From Rhabdochromatium marinum (GTDB taxonomy: Bacteria > Pseudomonadota > Gammaproteobacteria > Chromatiales > Chromatiaceae): a stretch of 49,404 nucleotides of DNA. Each line of letters starts with the position of its first letter. Within the stretch, counting starts at the first letter, position 1. The notes beneath the pieces were generated by a model that worked only from the letters and a program-made list of their open reading frames with translations, did no database searches and was not told the DNA's origin. Positions 8,665 through 17,731 of this stretch are shown piece after piece. Both the position numbers and the translations under genes were made by a program. Location: assembly GCF_016583795.1 (NCBI RefSeq), contig NZ_NRRS01000026.1, forward strand, positions 1 through 49,404, read 5' to 3'.

Positions 8665-10614
8665 ATGTTCACCAATCTCCGTCTTTGGGCCAACAACCTC
8701 ATCGGTGTCGGGGCCGCGATCCTCATCGCCGTCTCGGCGCTGACCTTTTTCAATCTGCGCGGCCTGGATCAGGTAATCCTGGATGCGGAGCGCATCGAGC
8801 TGCAACAATACGCCGAAGCTATTCGGGTCAATGTCGCTGCCGAGACGCGTTTAGCTGAGGCAATGAGCACGCTGGTGGCCAATATCCCGGAGGTACAGCA
8901 ACATTTCGCTGAGGGCGACCGCGCCTGGCTACAAGAACAATTGCTGCCCCCCTTCAAGGTGCTGGAGGCTGACTATGGCGCGGTTCAATTCCAGTTCCAC
9001 ACACCACCGGCCACCTCCTTTTTACGGCTGCATAAGGTCGAGAAGTATGGCGATGATCTCTCCAGTTTCCGCCATTCAGTCGTGGATACCAATACCGAGT
9101 TAATGCCACAACGCGGCCTGGAGTCCGGGGTCGCCGGACTGGGCGCGCGTGGCGTGGTACCGGTGTTCGACCAAGGGCAGCACCTTGGCTCGGTTGAATT
9201 CGGCATGTCCTTCGGCCCGGCCTTTTTCGCCGCCTTTAAGCAGGGACATGGAGTGGAGGCCGGGCTGCATGTGTATCACGACGGTGCCTTCGAGACCTTC
9301 GCCATGACCCAAGGCGACCAGCCGCTCTTGGATGCCGCCAGCCTTCAAGCCGCCTTCAACGATACCCCGCAGTACCAGCAGGTCGAAGTCGATGGCATCC
9401 CCATGGCGGTCTATGCCGTGCGGGTCGATGACTATGCCGGTGCTCCGTTCGGTGTTCTGGAGGTGGCCAAAGATCGCCTGCATTACCTGGAGGTCAAGGC
9501 CCGAGCGACCCGCCGGGCCTGGCTGATCGGTGGTCTGGTGTTGCTGTTCAGTCTGACGCTCGCGCTCCTGACTGCGCGCGTGCTGGCGCAACGCATCCTC
9601 CGGGTCGCCAAGGGCTTGAACCGCGTGGCTGCGGGCGACCTGACTGGCGAGATCCTGCTACAAGGGCGCGACGAGCTGGCGGAACTGGCACAGACCACCA
9701 ACCGCATGCGTCAGCAACTGCATGGGCTGGTATCCCAGGTCGAGGCCGATGCCACATCGGTGTTAACCGCCGCGCGCGAGATCGCCCAAGCGGTCGAGGG
9801 TCAGGCGGCAACCTCCAGTGAAATGTCGACCTCGGTGGCCGAGATCACCTCAACCATGGAGGAACTCTCGGCATCCTCCAGTCAGATCGCCGAATACTCT
9901 GGGTCCGTGGTCGAGGTGGCCCGCCGTACTTACGATGGCAGTCTCCATGGCTCGGAGGCCATGCAGCAACTGGTCAATAAGATGGAGGATATCCGACGCG
10001 ACAATCAGCACTCGCTCACAGAGATCGTCGAACTCGGCGGTAAGTCCAAGGAGATCTCCCGGATTATGGAGATCATCGACACGGTCGCGGATCAGACCAA
10101 GCTGATCGCCTTCAACGCCGCGCTGGAGGCCTCCTCAGCGGGCGAGGCCGGCAAGCGCTTCGGCGTGGTGGCGGCGGAAATCCGCCGACTGGCCGATTCG
10201 GTAACCGAGTCCACCGGTGAGATCGCGCGCAAGGTCGGTGAGATCCAGGAATCCATCAGCCGTCTGGTCATCACCTCAGAAAAGGGGAGTGTCGGGATCG
10301 AGCAGGGCATGGAGGCTTCCTCCCGCACGGCGGCCTTTCTCCAGGACCTGGTCCAGGCGGCCAGTGAGGCCACCAGTTCGGCCCAACAGATTAGCCTTTC
10401 GACCCAGCAACAGCGCACCGCCAGCGATCAAGTCGTGGTGGCGCTCCGAGAGATCGTGACCGCCAGTTCCGACACCGCCGAGTCGGTCCGCCGGATCTCT
10501 GAGGTCGCCCAGGAGATGACCCAGCTCTCCACCAATCTCAAAGTCCAGATGGACCGGTTCACCTTAAACGAGACAAAGACAGCAGCGGAAGACACCGCTG
10601 CGCGGAACGACTGA
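8665..10614 (+). CDS. Methyl-accepting chemotaxis protein (Cache-HAMP-MCP)
   Basis: A 649-aa transmembrane chemoreceptor, WspA-like by context. Two membrane segments (about residues 11-29 and 279-303) bracket a periplasmic region that looks like a Cache-type sensor. A HAMP linker follows (RVLAQRILRVAKGLNRVAAGDLTGE), then the cytoplasmic signalling coiled coil with a tip reading IIDTVADQTKLIAFNAALEASSAGEAGKRFGVV. That tip departs from the usual [18 protein letters not shown] consensus (TKLIAF, SSAGEAGK), suggesting it pairs with a dedicated rather than the general chemotaxis machinery. The frame is open from GTG 8596; ATG 8665 is chosen because hydrophobic receptor sequence begins there. Its stop overlaps the cheB ATG by one base. 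Confidence 0.92.
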   Translation: MFTNLRLWANNLIGVGAAILIAVSALTFFNLRGLDQVILDAERIELQQYAEAIRVNVAAETRLAEAMSTLVANIPEVQQHFAEGDRAWLQEQLLPPFKVLEADYGAVQFQFHTPPATSFLRLHKVEKYGDDLSSFRHSVVDTNTELMPQRGLESGVAGLGARGVVPVFDQGQHLGSVEFGMSFGPAFFAAFKQGHGVEAGLHVYHDGAFETFAMTQGDQPLLDAASLQAAFNDTPQYQQVEVDGIPMAVYAVRVDDYAGAPFGVLEVAKDRLHYLEVKARATRRAWLIGGLVLLFSLTLALLTARVLAQRILRVAKGLNRVAAGDLTGEILLQGRDELAELAQTTNRMRQQLHGLVSQVEADATSVLTAAREIAQAVEGQAATSSEMSTSVAEITSTMEELSASSSQIAEYSGSVVEVARRTYDGSLHGSEAMQQLVNKMEDIRRDNQHSLTEIVELGGKSKEISRIMEIIDTVADQTKLIAFNAALEASSAGEAGKRFGVVAAEIRRLADSVTESTGEIARKVGEIQESISRLVITSEKGSVGIEQGMEASSRTAAFLQDLVQAASEATSSAQQISLSTQQQRTASDQVVVALREIVTASSDTAESVRRISEVAQEMTQLSTNLKVQMDRFTLNETKTAAEDTAARND

Positions 10615-11738
10615 TGGAACCAGACAGCAAGCAGCCGATCAGCGTACTGGTGGTCGATGACAGCGGTTCGGCGCGCGCACTGATTCGCGCCCTGCTGGAA
10701 AACGAGCCAGGACTGCGGATCTGCGGCGAGGCTGAAAACGGGCGCGAGGCGGTCGCGAAGGTGCTGACGCTCAAGCCCAACATTGTCACCATGGACTTGC
10801 AGATGCCCGAGATGGACGGCATGGCCGCCATTGAGGAGATCATGGCAGTGCGCGCAACGCCCATCCTGGTGCTGTCGGATCTGGCCGACGCGCGCAACGC
10901 CATGTCGGCAGTCGAGCGCGGCGCTCTAGAGGCAACCCCCAAGCCCACCATTGATGACGGTCACGCACTGGCGGCGCGACTCAAAGTGCTCGCCGGCGTT
11001 CCCGTGATCCGCCATATCCGCCGCAGACAGGCGCCCGTGCCACCGAGCATCCTCTCAGCCCCGATCACGCCGAGCGCTACAGGCGGTGCCACACGCACGC
11101 CCCATGCGCTCCAGGCTCCTGGCCGCGAGGAGGCTGGCCCCGCTCAGCGGCGTGTCGTCGCCATCGCGTCATCGACGGGCGGCCCCCAGGCACTAGCCAG
11201 TCTCCTGCCTGCGCTGCCCGCCGATTTTCCGGCCCCCGTCCTGATCGCACAGCACATCTCCGAGGGTTTCGCCGAGGCCATGGCCAGTTGGCTGAATGAT
11301 CTCTGCCCGCTGACGGTCCGGGTGGCGCAGGCGGGCGAGTCGCTGCAACCGGGGCGGATCTATCTGGCCGACCCCTCCACCCACATGACCATGACCCGCG
11401 ACGAACGCATCCAACTGACGCCCCGCGCCGAAGCGGATATCTATCACCCCAGTTGCGACCGCCTGCTCACCTCGGTGGCCGAGGTTTACCACCACCGCGC
11501 GGTCGGAGTGATCCTCACCGGCATGGGGCGCGACGGGGCGCGCGGCCTGCTCGATCTGCGTCGCACGGGCGGCATCACCATCGCTCAGGACGAGGCCAGC
11601 TCAGTGATCTTTGGCATGAATCGCGAGGCCATCCTGGCCGGAGCCGCGCAGTCGGTGCTGCCGCTCAACGCCATCGCCACCGAACTCGGCTGGCTCGCAC
11701 GCACCTCACCTGTGGCACGGCAGACCGCGACGCCATGA
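10614..11738 (+). CDS. cheB: CheB/WspF-type receptor methylesterase
   Basis: A 374-aa chemotaxis response regulator-methylesterase. The N-terminal receiver domain has acidic pair DD at 15-16, phosphoacceptor Asp61 (MDLQMPEMDG) and the PKP lysine at 110. A proline/alanine-rich linker (~135-178) leads to the esterase domain with the catalytic triad Ser187 (AIASSTGGPQA), His214 (IAQHISEGF) and Asp307 (ILTGMGRDGA). The enzyme removes methyl groups from receptor glutamates (and deamidates glutamines), resetting sensitivity; phosphorylation by CheA activates it. Its ATG overlaps the receptor stop, and its stop overlaps the cheR ATG (ATGA). Confidence 0.95.
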   Translation: MEPDSKQPISVLVVDDSGSARALIRALLENEPGLRICGEAENGREAVAKVLTLKPNIVTMDLQMPEMDGMAAIEEIMAVRATPILVLSDLADARNAMSAVERGALEATPKPTIDDGHALAARLKVLAGVPVIRHIRRRQAPVPPSILSAPITPSATGGATRTPHALQAPGREEAGPAQRRVVAIASSTGGPQALASLLPALPADFPAPVLIAQHISEGFAEAMASWLNDLCPLTVRVAQAGESLQPGRIYLADPSTHMTMTRDERIQLTPRAEADIYHPSCDRLLTSVAEVYHHRAVGVILTGMGRDGARGLLDLRRTGGITIAQDEASSVIFGMNREAILAGAAQSVLPLNAIATELGWLARTSPVARQTATP

Positions 11739-13243
11739 CTCAGCCCATGAATCTCCAATCGATTCAGGCCTTCATCAAGGAACAGCTCGGGCTGCATTGC
11801 GGCGAACAACCCAATGCTCAATGGCGTGTATTGCTGACCAACCGGATCGCCAGCGTGGGCGCAGCCTCTGCCGAGGCCTACCTGGCGCATCTGCGCACTG
11901 ACGAGCATGAGATCCATACGCTCGCCAGCCTGCTCACCATCAACGAAACCTATTTCTACCGCGAGGCGCAACATCTCAAGCTGCTCACCGAGCGTCTTTG
12001 CCCCGAGTTGCTCACCCGCAAGCCGCCGGCCCAACCGATCCGCATCCTGTCGGTTGGTTGCTCCACGGGCGAGGAGCCGTATTCGATTCTGATGGCGCTG
12101 CGCGAACGCTATGGCGAGTTGACCGACACGCTTTTCGATCTCCATGCCGGCGATGTTGACCAAGCCGTCCTGGAACGCGCCCGCGCTGGCATCTACAGTC
12201 CCTTTTCCTTTCGCGCCCTGTCTCCAGCCTTGATTGAGCGTTACTTCGACACGGTCGAAGGCGGCAGCCTGCGGCGTATTGATGACGTGATCCGTCAGCG
12301 CGCGAATTTTCTGCCGCTCAACCTGCTGGCGCCCGAGTATCCGGCGGTCTTGCAGGGGCAGGACGTGGTGTTTTTTCGCAACGTTTCCATCTATTTCGAC
12401 GCACCGACCCGGGCGCTGGTGCTGACTCGGCTCAAAACGCTGCTCAATCCTGGGGGTTTTCTTATCGTCGGGACGGCGGAGACCCTGGCCAACGATATCG
12501 GGGTGCTGACGCTGCGCGAACTGGATGGTGTGTTTTTTTTCGCGGACGCTCCCCGCGAGCAAGCCGCGCCACCGCCGTTGATCCGGTCGAGTGTTGGTGC
12601 GCCGGCGCGTTGCAACCCAGACCGACCAGCGACCGGCATCAAACCGAGTCAACCGCTTGCCAGGCCGGCCAAGGCTCCAGTCACCGAATCCCCCGACACC
12701 CTCTACCAAGAAGCCTTGGCCTTGACCCGAGCCGAGCGCTTCGACGACGCCCTGGAGCAACTGGCCCCGCTGTGCGCCAACTCGACCCCGCGCATTCAAG
12801 ACCTGACACTCCAGGCGCATCTTCTCCTGGAACGAGGCGACACGCCCGGCGCCAGCGCGGCGGCGAAACGGGCGCTCGCAATTGATCCTTGGTACCTGGA
12901 CGCCCTCTTGCTCTTGGGCCGCCTGGCCCAGGGACAGGGTGACGGAGCGGGCGCGATTGGGCACCTGCGCCGGGCCATCTACCATCGCCCGCAGGCTTGG
13001 CAGGCGCATTTTCAGCTCGCCGAATGCTACCGTGAGGGCGGACAATCGGAGCTAGCGCGGCGTGAGTATCGGGTTGTTCTGCACCAGCTTGAACAGCAGC
13101 ATACGACCGAGTCCGGCCGAGCCGTCGGACCAAACGCGCACAGCGCCGAGCATTCCAGTTCACTGCCCTTACCCTACTCGCTGCGGGATCTGCGTCTGCT
13201 CTGCGAGACCCGCTTGTCCCGACTCGACGCAACGGCGGGCTGA
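11735..13243 (+). CDS. cheR: CheR-type receptor methyltransferase with TPR tail
   Basis: A 502-aa protein. The first ~270 residues are an SAM-dependent CheR methyltransferase: NETYFYREAQHL, ILSVGCSTGEEPYSILMAL (SAM-binding loop), ADVDQ-like GDVDQAVLERARAGIYSPFSF, and FFRNVSIYFD. From about residue 320 the sequence changes to helical repeats of TPR type (YQEALALTRAERFDDALEQLAPLC; LDALLLLGRLAQGQGDGAGAI). CheR-TPR proteins are typical of WspC and other non-flagellar chemosensory systems rather than classical chemotaxis. It methylates glutamates of the partner receptor. The start is fixed by the 4-bp overlap with cheB; the open frame extends upstream inside cheB but has no independent support. 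Confidence 0.94.
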   Translation: MTQPMNLQSIQAFIKEQLGLHCGEQPNAQWRVLLTNRIASVGAASAEAYLAHLRTDEHEIHTLASLLTINETYFYREAQHLKLLTERLCPELLTRKPPAQPIRILSVGCSTGEEPYSILMALRERYGELTDTLFDLHAGDVDQAVLERARAGIYSPFSFRALSPALIERYFDTVEGGSLRRIDDVIRQRANFLPLNLLAPEYPAVLQGQDVVFFRNVSIYFDAPTRALVLTRLKTLLNPGGFLIVGTAETLANDIGVLTLRELDGVFFFADAPREQAAPPPLIRSSVGAPARCNPDRPATGIKPSQPLARPAKAPVTESPDTLYQEALALTRAERFDDALEQLAPLCANSTPRIQDLTLQAHLLLERGDTPGASAAAKRALAIDPWYLDALLLLGRLAQGQGDGAGAIGHLRRAIYHRPQAWQAHFQLAECYREGGQSELARREYRVVLHQLEQQHTTESGRAVGPNAHSAEHSSSLPLPYSLRDLRLLCETRLSRLDATAG

Positions 13244-13252
13244 GGCGCGATC

Positions 13253-15565
13253 ATGGCTCTTGATATCAAGAAATTCCTCGGTCGCTTCACCGGTGAGGCG
13301 CGCGATCATCTGGCGCGACTCGAAACCGGGCTGGCGGCGCTGTCCGCTGGTGACAGCCTGGATGCCGAAACCATCAACGGACTTTTTCGCGCCGCGCATA
13401 CCATCAAGGGTTCCTCGCGGATGCTCAAGCTGAACAGCATCGCGGAAATTGCCCACCAGTTAGAGGAAGTCCTGGGGGCATTGCGCGACGGCAAGCTCCC
13501 GCTGCCTCAGCCGCCCGAGTTTAGCAGCCTGTTGCTGCGAGGCGTGGATGCCATCAGCGCGCTCGTCGAGCAGGTGGAACCGAGCGGCGGACAGCTCCCG
13601 CCGCCGGATCCGGCACTCTTGGCCGCACTCGCCCAAGCCGCCACTGGCGCCGAGCCATCAGAGTCAGCCGAGTCAGCTGATCCAGCCGGCGATGCGGGGA
13701 GGAATCCGGACGCGGCCAAGCCACCAGAGCCAGCGACCGACACGCCACCGCCCTCGCCCGCCTCCACACCTGCCGCAGCGCCCGCCGCAACAGAAGCACC
13801 CACCAGCGTTCGCGCCCCAGAAACTGTGCGGGTGCGCATGGAGAAGCTCGACGAACTCATCAAACTGATGGGCGAGGTCGTCTCCAGCCAGACCCGGTTC
13901 CACCAGCAGCTCCTAGAGACGCGCGCCTTGGATGCTGCTTTTCAAGCCCTGCTGAAGAATGACGCGAATGACACCAATGACAGGCCTGGCGTCGATATGG
14001 AGCGACTGGCCGAGCACACCGCAGCCCTGCACCGTGCCACCCTAAATCTGCGTGATCTGGTTATGGAACAGGAACTGCTCACTGACGACCTCAACGACCG
14101 CGCCTTGATCATGCGCATGCTGCCGCTGGCCATTGTCTTTGACCCCATCGCCCGGGTGGCGCGCGAACTGGGCCGCGAACTGGGCCGTGAGGTGCATTGC
14201 GAGATCAGCGGTGGCGAGATTGAGCTGGATCGCCATCTCATCGACCGCCTGAACGATGTCCTGGTACATCTGCTGCGCAACGCCATCGATCACGGCCTCG
14301 AACCGCCGCAAGAACGCCAGGCCGCTGGCAAGCCATCGCTCGGGCGCATCCGCCTGTCGGCGCGTCAGGAGGGGGTGGGGGTTCTGATCGAGATCAGCGA
14401 TGACGGGCGCGGGCTGGACCGCGACAAAATCCTCGCCAAGGCGGTGCAAAAGGGGCTGATCGAGCCCACGCGCACGACCGCCATCAACGACGATCAGGTC
14501 GCGGATCTGATCTTCCAACCCGGTTTCAGCACCAGCGCCATTATCACCGAGGTCTCCGGTCGCGGCGTCGGAATGGACGTGGTCAAGCGCACCATTGTCG
14601 ATGATCTTCAGGGTGCCGTATCGGTCTCCAGTCGCCCCGGCGAAGGAACCCACATGCGTATCCAACTGCCGCTGTCGCTCGCCGTGATGCGGATTCTGCT
14701 GTTCGAGGCCGCCGGCAAGGCGTTTGGACTCACCGCCCAGCATGTCGCGGAGCTGATCCGGGTGCCCAAGGGTGACACCATCCAGGTCGCTGATCGTCCA
14801 GCCATTGTCCTGCGCAACGAATTTCTGCCCTTAATCCCACTCGCGGAGCTGCTGCGGTTACAGGCTCCCTCGGGGGATGTCGGCGCGGTTGAGCCTTCGC
14901 TGCGGCCTGCGGGCGGCGAGGCTTATTTGGTGGTGGTGATCAACGTGCATCAGTCTAAATTGGGGCTGGTCGTTGATCGGCTCATCGACGAGCATGACAT
15001 GGTCATCAAGCCTCTGCCTGAGCACATGCGCGGCCTGGGCATGGTGGCCGGCATGGTGATTACCGGAACCAATGCGCTGGTCAGCGTGCTCCAGGCTCCG
15101 GCGCTGCTAGCCGCCGCACGCCGCATTCGGGGTGAAGCGCTGATCACTTCGGACAAGACCGGCGCGGCTGGCAAGGACGCGGGTAGCCAGGACGCCGACG
15201 GGCATGACATCCTGGTGGTCGACGACTCGCTCAATACCCGCGAGATCGAGAAAGAAATCCTGGAGGCTCACGGCTATCGCGTCACCCTGGCCGAGGATGG
15301 GCTGGATGGCTGGCAGAAGGCGCTGGGCGGCCACTTCGACGCCGTGCTGACCGATGTCGACATGCCCGGCATGGACGGCTTTTCGCTGACCGCCCGGCTG
15401 CGTGAGAATGACCGCTATCGCACCACCCCGATCGCCATCATCACCTCGCGCCAGAAGGAAGAAGACAAGCAACGCGGGATACAGGTGGGGGCCGACGCCT
15501 ATATCGTGAAAGGCGATTTCAACCAGTCCAGTCTGGTGGAAACCCTGAAAAATCTGCTAGGGTGA
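13253..15565 (+). CDS. cheA: CheA-type hybrid histidine kinase with C-terminal receiver (WspE-like)
   Basis: A 770-aa cytoplasmic chemosensory kinase. Order: P1 phosphotransfer domain with His49 (RAAHTIKGSSRM); proline/alanine-rich linker (~110-190) in place of a recognisable P2 domain; P3 dimerisation region starting VRVRMEKLDELIKLMGEVV; P4 ATPase with HLLRNAIDHGLE, DDGRGLD and GRGVGMDVVKR; a P5 CheW-like domain (~470-620); and a receiver domain with acceptor Asp701 (LTDVDMPGMDG). The fused receiver is the WspE/CheA-CheY hybrid form and may be a phosphate sink or relay. It probably phosphorylates CheB, the small response regulator and the GGDEF protein downstream. GAGG lies ahead of the ATG. 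Confidence 0.95.
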   Translation: MALDIKKFLGRFTGEARDHLARLETGLAALSAGDSLDAETINGLFRAAHTIKGSSRMLKLNSIAEIAHQLEEVLGALRDGKLPLPQPPEFSSLLLRGVDAISALVEQVEPSGGQLPPPDPALLAALAQAATGAEPSESAESADPAGDAGRNPDAAKPPEPATDTPPPSPASTPAAAPAATEAPTSVRAPETVRVRMEKLDELIKLMGEVVSSQTRFHQQLLETRALDAAFQALLKNDANDTNDRPGVDMERLAEHTAALHRATLNLRDLVMEQELLTDDLNDRALIMRMLPLAIVFDPIARVARELGRELGREVHCEISGGEIELDRHLIDRLNDVLVHLLRNAIDHGLEPPQERQAAGKPSLGRIRLSARQEGVGVLIEISDDGRGLDRDKILAKAVQKGLIEPTRTTAINDDQVADLIFQPGFSTSAIITEVSGRGVGMDVVKRTIVDDLQGAVSVSSRPGEGTHMRIQLPLSLAVMRILLFEAAGKAFGLTAQHVAELIRVPKGDTIQVADRPAIVLRNEFLPLIPLAELLRLQAPSGDVGAVEPSLRPAGGEAYLVVVINVHQSKLGLVVDRLIDEHDMVIKPLPEHMRGLGMVAGMVITGTNALVSVLQAPALLAAARRIRGEALITSDKTGAAGKDAGSQDADGHDILVVDDSLNTREIEKEILEAHGYRVTLAEDGLDGWQKALGGHFDAVLTDVDMPGMDGFSLTARLRENDRYRTTPIAIITSRQKEEDKQRGIQVGADAYIVKGDFNQSSLVETLKNLLG

Positions 15566-15628
15566 GGCCCAACGTAACCCGTTCATCCGTCAATAAACAC
15601 CGTGACAACGGTAGAGGTCTGAACACCG

Positions 15629-15976
15629 ATGCATATTCTTGTCGTTGACGATGATCCCCTGGCCGGGGAAATGACGGTCGCCGTCCTGGAAGAGGCCGGA
15701 CATACGTGTCAATTCGCCGAACATGGCATGCAAGCGCTGGAGGCACTGGTCGATCCAGCGGCTTTCGAGCTTGTGGTCTCGGATATGAACATGCCCTTGC
15801 TGAGCGGGCTGGAACTCTTTCAGGAGATGCGCAGCCAGGGTCTTGAGACACCCTTCGTTCTGCTCACGGGCGATGACCCGGAGCCACTGCGCGCGCGCGC
15901 GCCGGGGATTCTCGCCTGCCTCTTGAAGGATGCCTCAATGGAAGACAGTCTTCCCCGCTTGGTTGAGCAACTGTAA
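15629..15976 (+). CDS. Single-domain response regulator
   Basis: A 115-aa stand-alone receiver domain with the acidic triplet DDD (8-10), acceptor aspartate in VVSDMNMPLLSG (~residue 53), a conserved threonine in VLLTGDD and lysine in CLLKDAS. The usual KP pair is KD here. No output domain is present, so it works by docking to a partner or as a phosphate sink, as CheY does. It sits between cheA and the diguanylate cyclase in the same operon, 63 bp after cheA, and is the likely shuttle or buffer of the pathway. A short alternating GC run (about 15891-15902) lies in its coding sequence. Confidence 0.9.
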   Translation: MHILVVDDDPLAGEMTVAVLEEAGHTCQFAEHGMQALEALVDPAAFELVVSDMNMPLLSGLELFQEMRSQGLETPFVLLTGDDPEPLRARAPGILACLLKDASMEDSLPRLVEQL

Positions 15977-16024
15977 TCGGGTTGACGAACGTCAACCCAA
16001 GCTCTCCACCCTCAAGTCATCGAC

Positions 16025-17731
16025 ATGGCGACCGGCAAGACTGAATCCTTCAAGGCGCGCAAGCAAAAACTGCGTCAATCCTTTATCACGCAGTTTCCCC
16101 AACGACTTGGCCAGGCGCGCGAACTCCTGATTCACCTGACCCCGGGGAGCGATCAGCGCGAGCGACTTGACAAACTCCATCTGATCTTTCACACCCTCAA
16201 GGGGTCTGGCGCCTCACTTGGCTTCGACTCCATCGACGCATCAGCCAAGGCCGCAGAGCACGCCTTGCGCGAGGTGCTGGATCAGGATGGCCAGGTGACG
16301 GTGACAGATGGTTTGGTCGCAGAACTGGAGCAGCAACTGCACAGCCTGGAAGCACTCGAACTCGCGCTTGAGCCACCCCATAGCCATGATACCGGCCCCA
16401 GCTTCGAGCTCTCCACCCGTCAAGCGACCGAGGGTCATGTCAGCAAACATCGTCAACGGTTAGTTTATTTGTGCGACGACGATCCGCAGCTGGCTCAGGA
16501 GCTGTCCGGCCAACTGAGCTGTTTCGGCTATCAGGTCATCCCCTTCATGACCCTGGACGCCGTGCGCCAGGCCTTTCTGGCCAAGCCGCCGGGCGCTATC
16601 ATCATGGATGTGATCTTTCCGGAAGGCCGCGATGCCGGCCCCGCGCTCATTGCGGAAATGAACGCCTGCCTGGATCGCCCTGTCCCCAGCGTTTTCATGT
16701 CGAGCCGCAACGACTTCGCGGCTCGGTTGCGCTCGGTTCAGGCCGGCGGCAACGCCTACTGCCCCAAGCCGGTCAAGGCCGTCGAGATGGCCGAGATTCT
16801 CGACCAGTTGACCAACCGGATCCCGTCTGAACCCTTTAACATTCTGGTCGTGGACGACGATCCAGACGTGGCGCACTTCTTCGCCATGGTGTTGGAAGAG
16901 GCCGGGATGGTAACGCGGGTGGCGAACGAACCCGAGCACGTGCCCGGCATTCTTGAGTGCTTCGACGCTGATCTGGTATTGATGGATCTCTATATGCCGC
17001 ACTGCTCCGGCCCCGATTTGGCCCGGTTGTTGCGCCAGATCCCCGGTTATCTCAGCCTGCCAATCATCTACGTTTCCTCGGAGACCGATGTCGATCGCCA
17101 GTTCAAGGCGCTTGAGGTCGGCGCCGATGGCTTCCTCACCAAGCCCCTTGAACCCGACCGACTGGTGTCCGAGGTGCGTCTGCGCGCCGAGCGCATGCGC
17201 ACTCTGCGCTCGCTGATGATCCGCGACAGCCTGACCGGGCTTTTCAACCACAACACCATCCTGCAACTACTGGAGGTCGCGCTCGCTTCCTGCCAACGGG
17301 CTCGTAATACCCTGTGCATAGCCATGATCGACGTGGATCATTTCAAGCTGGTCAACGACACCCACGGCCATCCGGCAGGCGATCAGGTGCTGATGGCCCT
17401 AGGGCGTACTCTGCGCCTGCGCCTGCGCGAGGTCGATCTGGTCGGGCGCTATGGCGGCGAGGAATTCGCAGCCATCCTGGTCGGACTCGATCTCGACCAA
17501 GCAAAAACCATCATCGACGGCTTGCGCGAAAATTTCGCCGCCGTGACCTTTTTCGCCGATGGGGTCGAGTTCCACTGTTCCTTCAGCAGCGGGATCGCCG
17601 CCTTCCCGGAATTCAGCAAGGCATCAACCTTGGTCGAAGCCGCAGATCGGGCGCTCTACCGCGCCAAGCACGCCGGGCGCAATCGGGTCGAGGTCGCCCA
17701 TGACAAGACTGCGGCGCCAGAGGACACCTAA
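16025..17731 (+). CDS. Hpt-REC-REC-GGDEF diguanylate cyclase (WspR-like output)
   Basis: A 568-aa response regulator predicted to make cyclic di-GMP. Domains: an Hpt-like helical domain with His56 (LIFHTLKGSGASLG); REC1 (~146-262) with DDD at 151-153 and Asp195 (IIMDVIFPEG); REC2 (~271-390) with Asp321 (LVLMDLYMPHCSG); and a GGDEF domain (~395-558) with active-site GGEEF at 477-481. An RxxD inhibitory I-site (Arg468-Asp471) lies five residues before it, so product inhibition is expected. WspR has only one receiver, so the Hpt plus tandem receivers are extra and suggest an internal relay or dual input. It sits between the response regulator and cheW; its stop overlaps the cheW ATG by one base. 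Confidence 0.92.
   Translation: MATGKTESFKARKQKLRQSFITQFPQRLGQARELLIHLTPGSDQRERLDKLHLIFHTLKGSGASLGFDSIDASAKAAEHALREVLDQDGQVTVTDGLVAELEQQLHSLEALELALEPPHSHDTGPSFELSTRQATEGHVSKHRQRLVYLCDDDPQLAQELSGQLSCFGYQVIPFMTLDAVRQAFLAKPPGAIIMDVIFPEGRDAGPALIAEMNACLDRPVPSVFMSSRNDFAARLRSVQAGGNAYCPKPVKAVEMAEILDQLTNRIPSEPFNILVVDDDPDVAHFFAMVLEEAGMVTRVANEPEHVPGILECFDADLVLMDLYMPHCSGPDLARLLRQIPGYLSLPIIYVSSETDVDRQFKALEVGADGFLTKPLEPDRLVSEVRLRAERMRTLRSLMIRDSLTGLFNHNTILQLLEVALASCQRARNTLCIAMIDVDHFKLVNDTHGHPAGDQVLMALGRTLRLRLREVDLVGRYGGEEFAAILVGLDLDQAKTIIDGLRENFAAVTFFADGVEFHCSFSSGIAAFPEFSKASTLVEAADRALYRAKHAGRNRVEVAHDKTAAPEDT

Noticed and set aside
11585-13045. A 486-codon open frame on the minus strand opposite cheR
   Set aside because: It mirrors the codon pattern of a clear CheR gene in GC-rich DNA and its translation shows no domain or repeat; long antisense frames are expected here.
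13620-13800. Repeated Pro/Ala/Ser stretch in cheA considered as a separate repeat element
   Set aside because: It is the flexible linker usual between CheA P1 and P3 domains.
15891-15902. Alternating GC run as a Z-DNA or regulatory site
   Set aside because: Short, inside a coding region, and explained by Arg-Ala-Arg-Ala codons.
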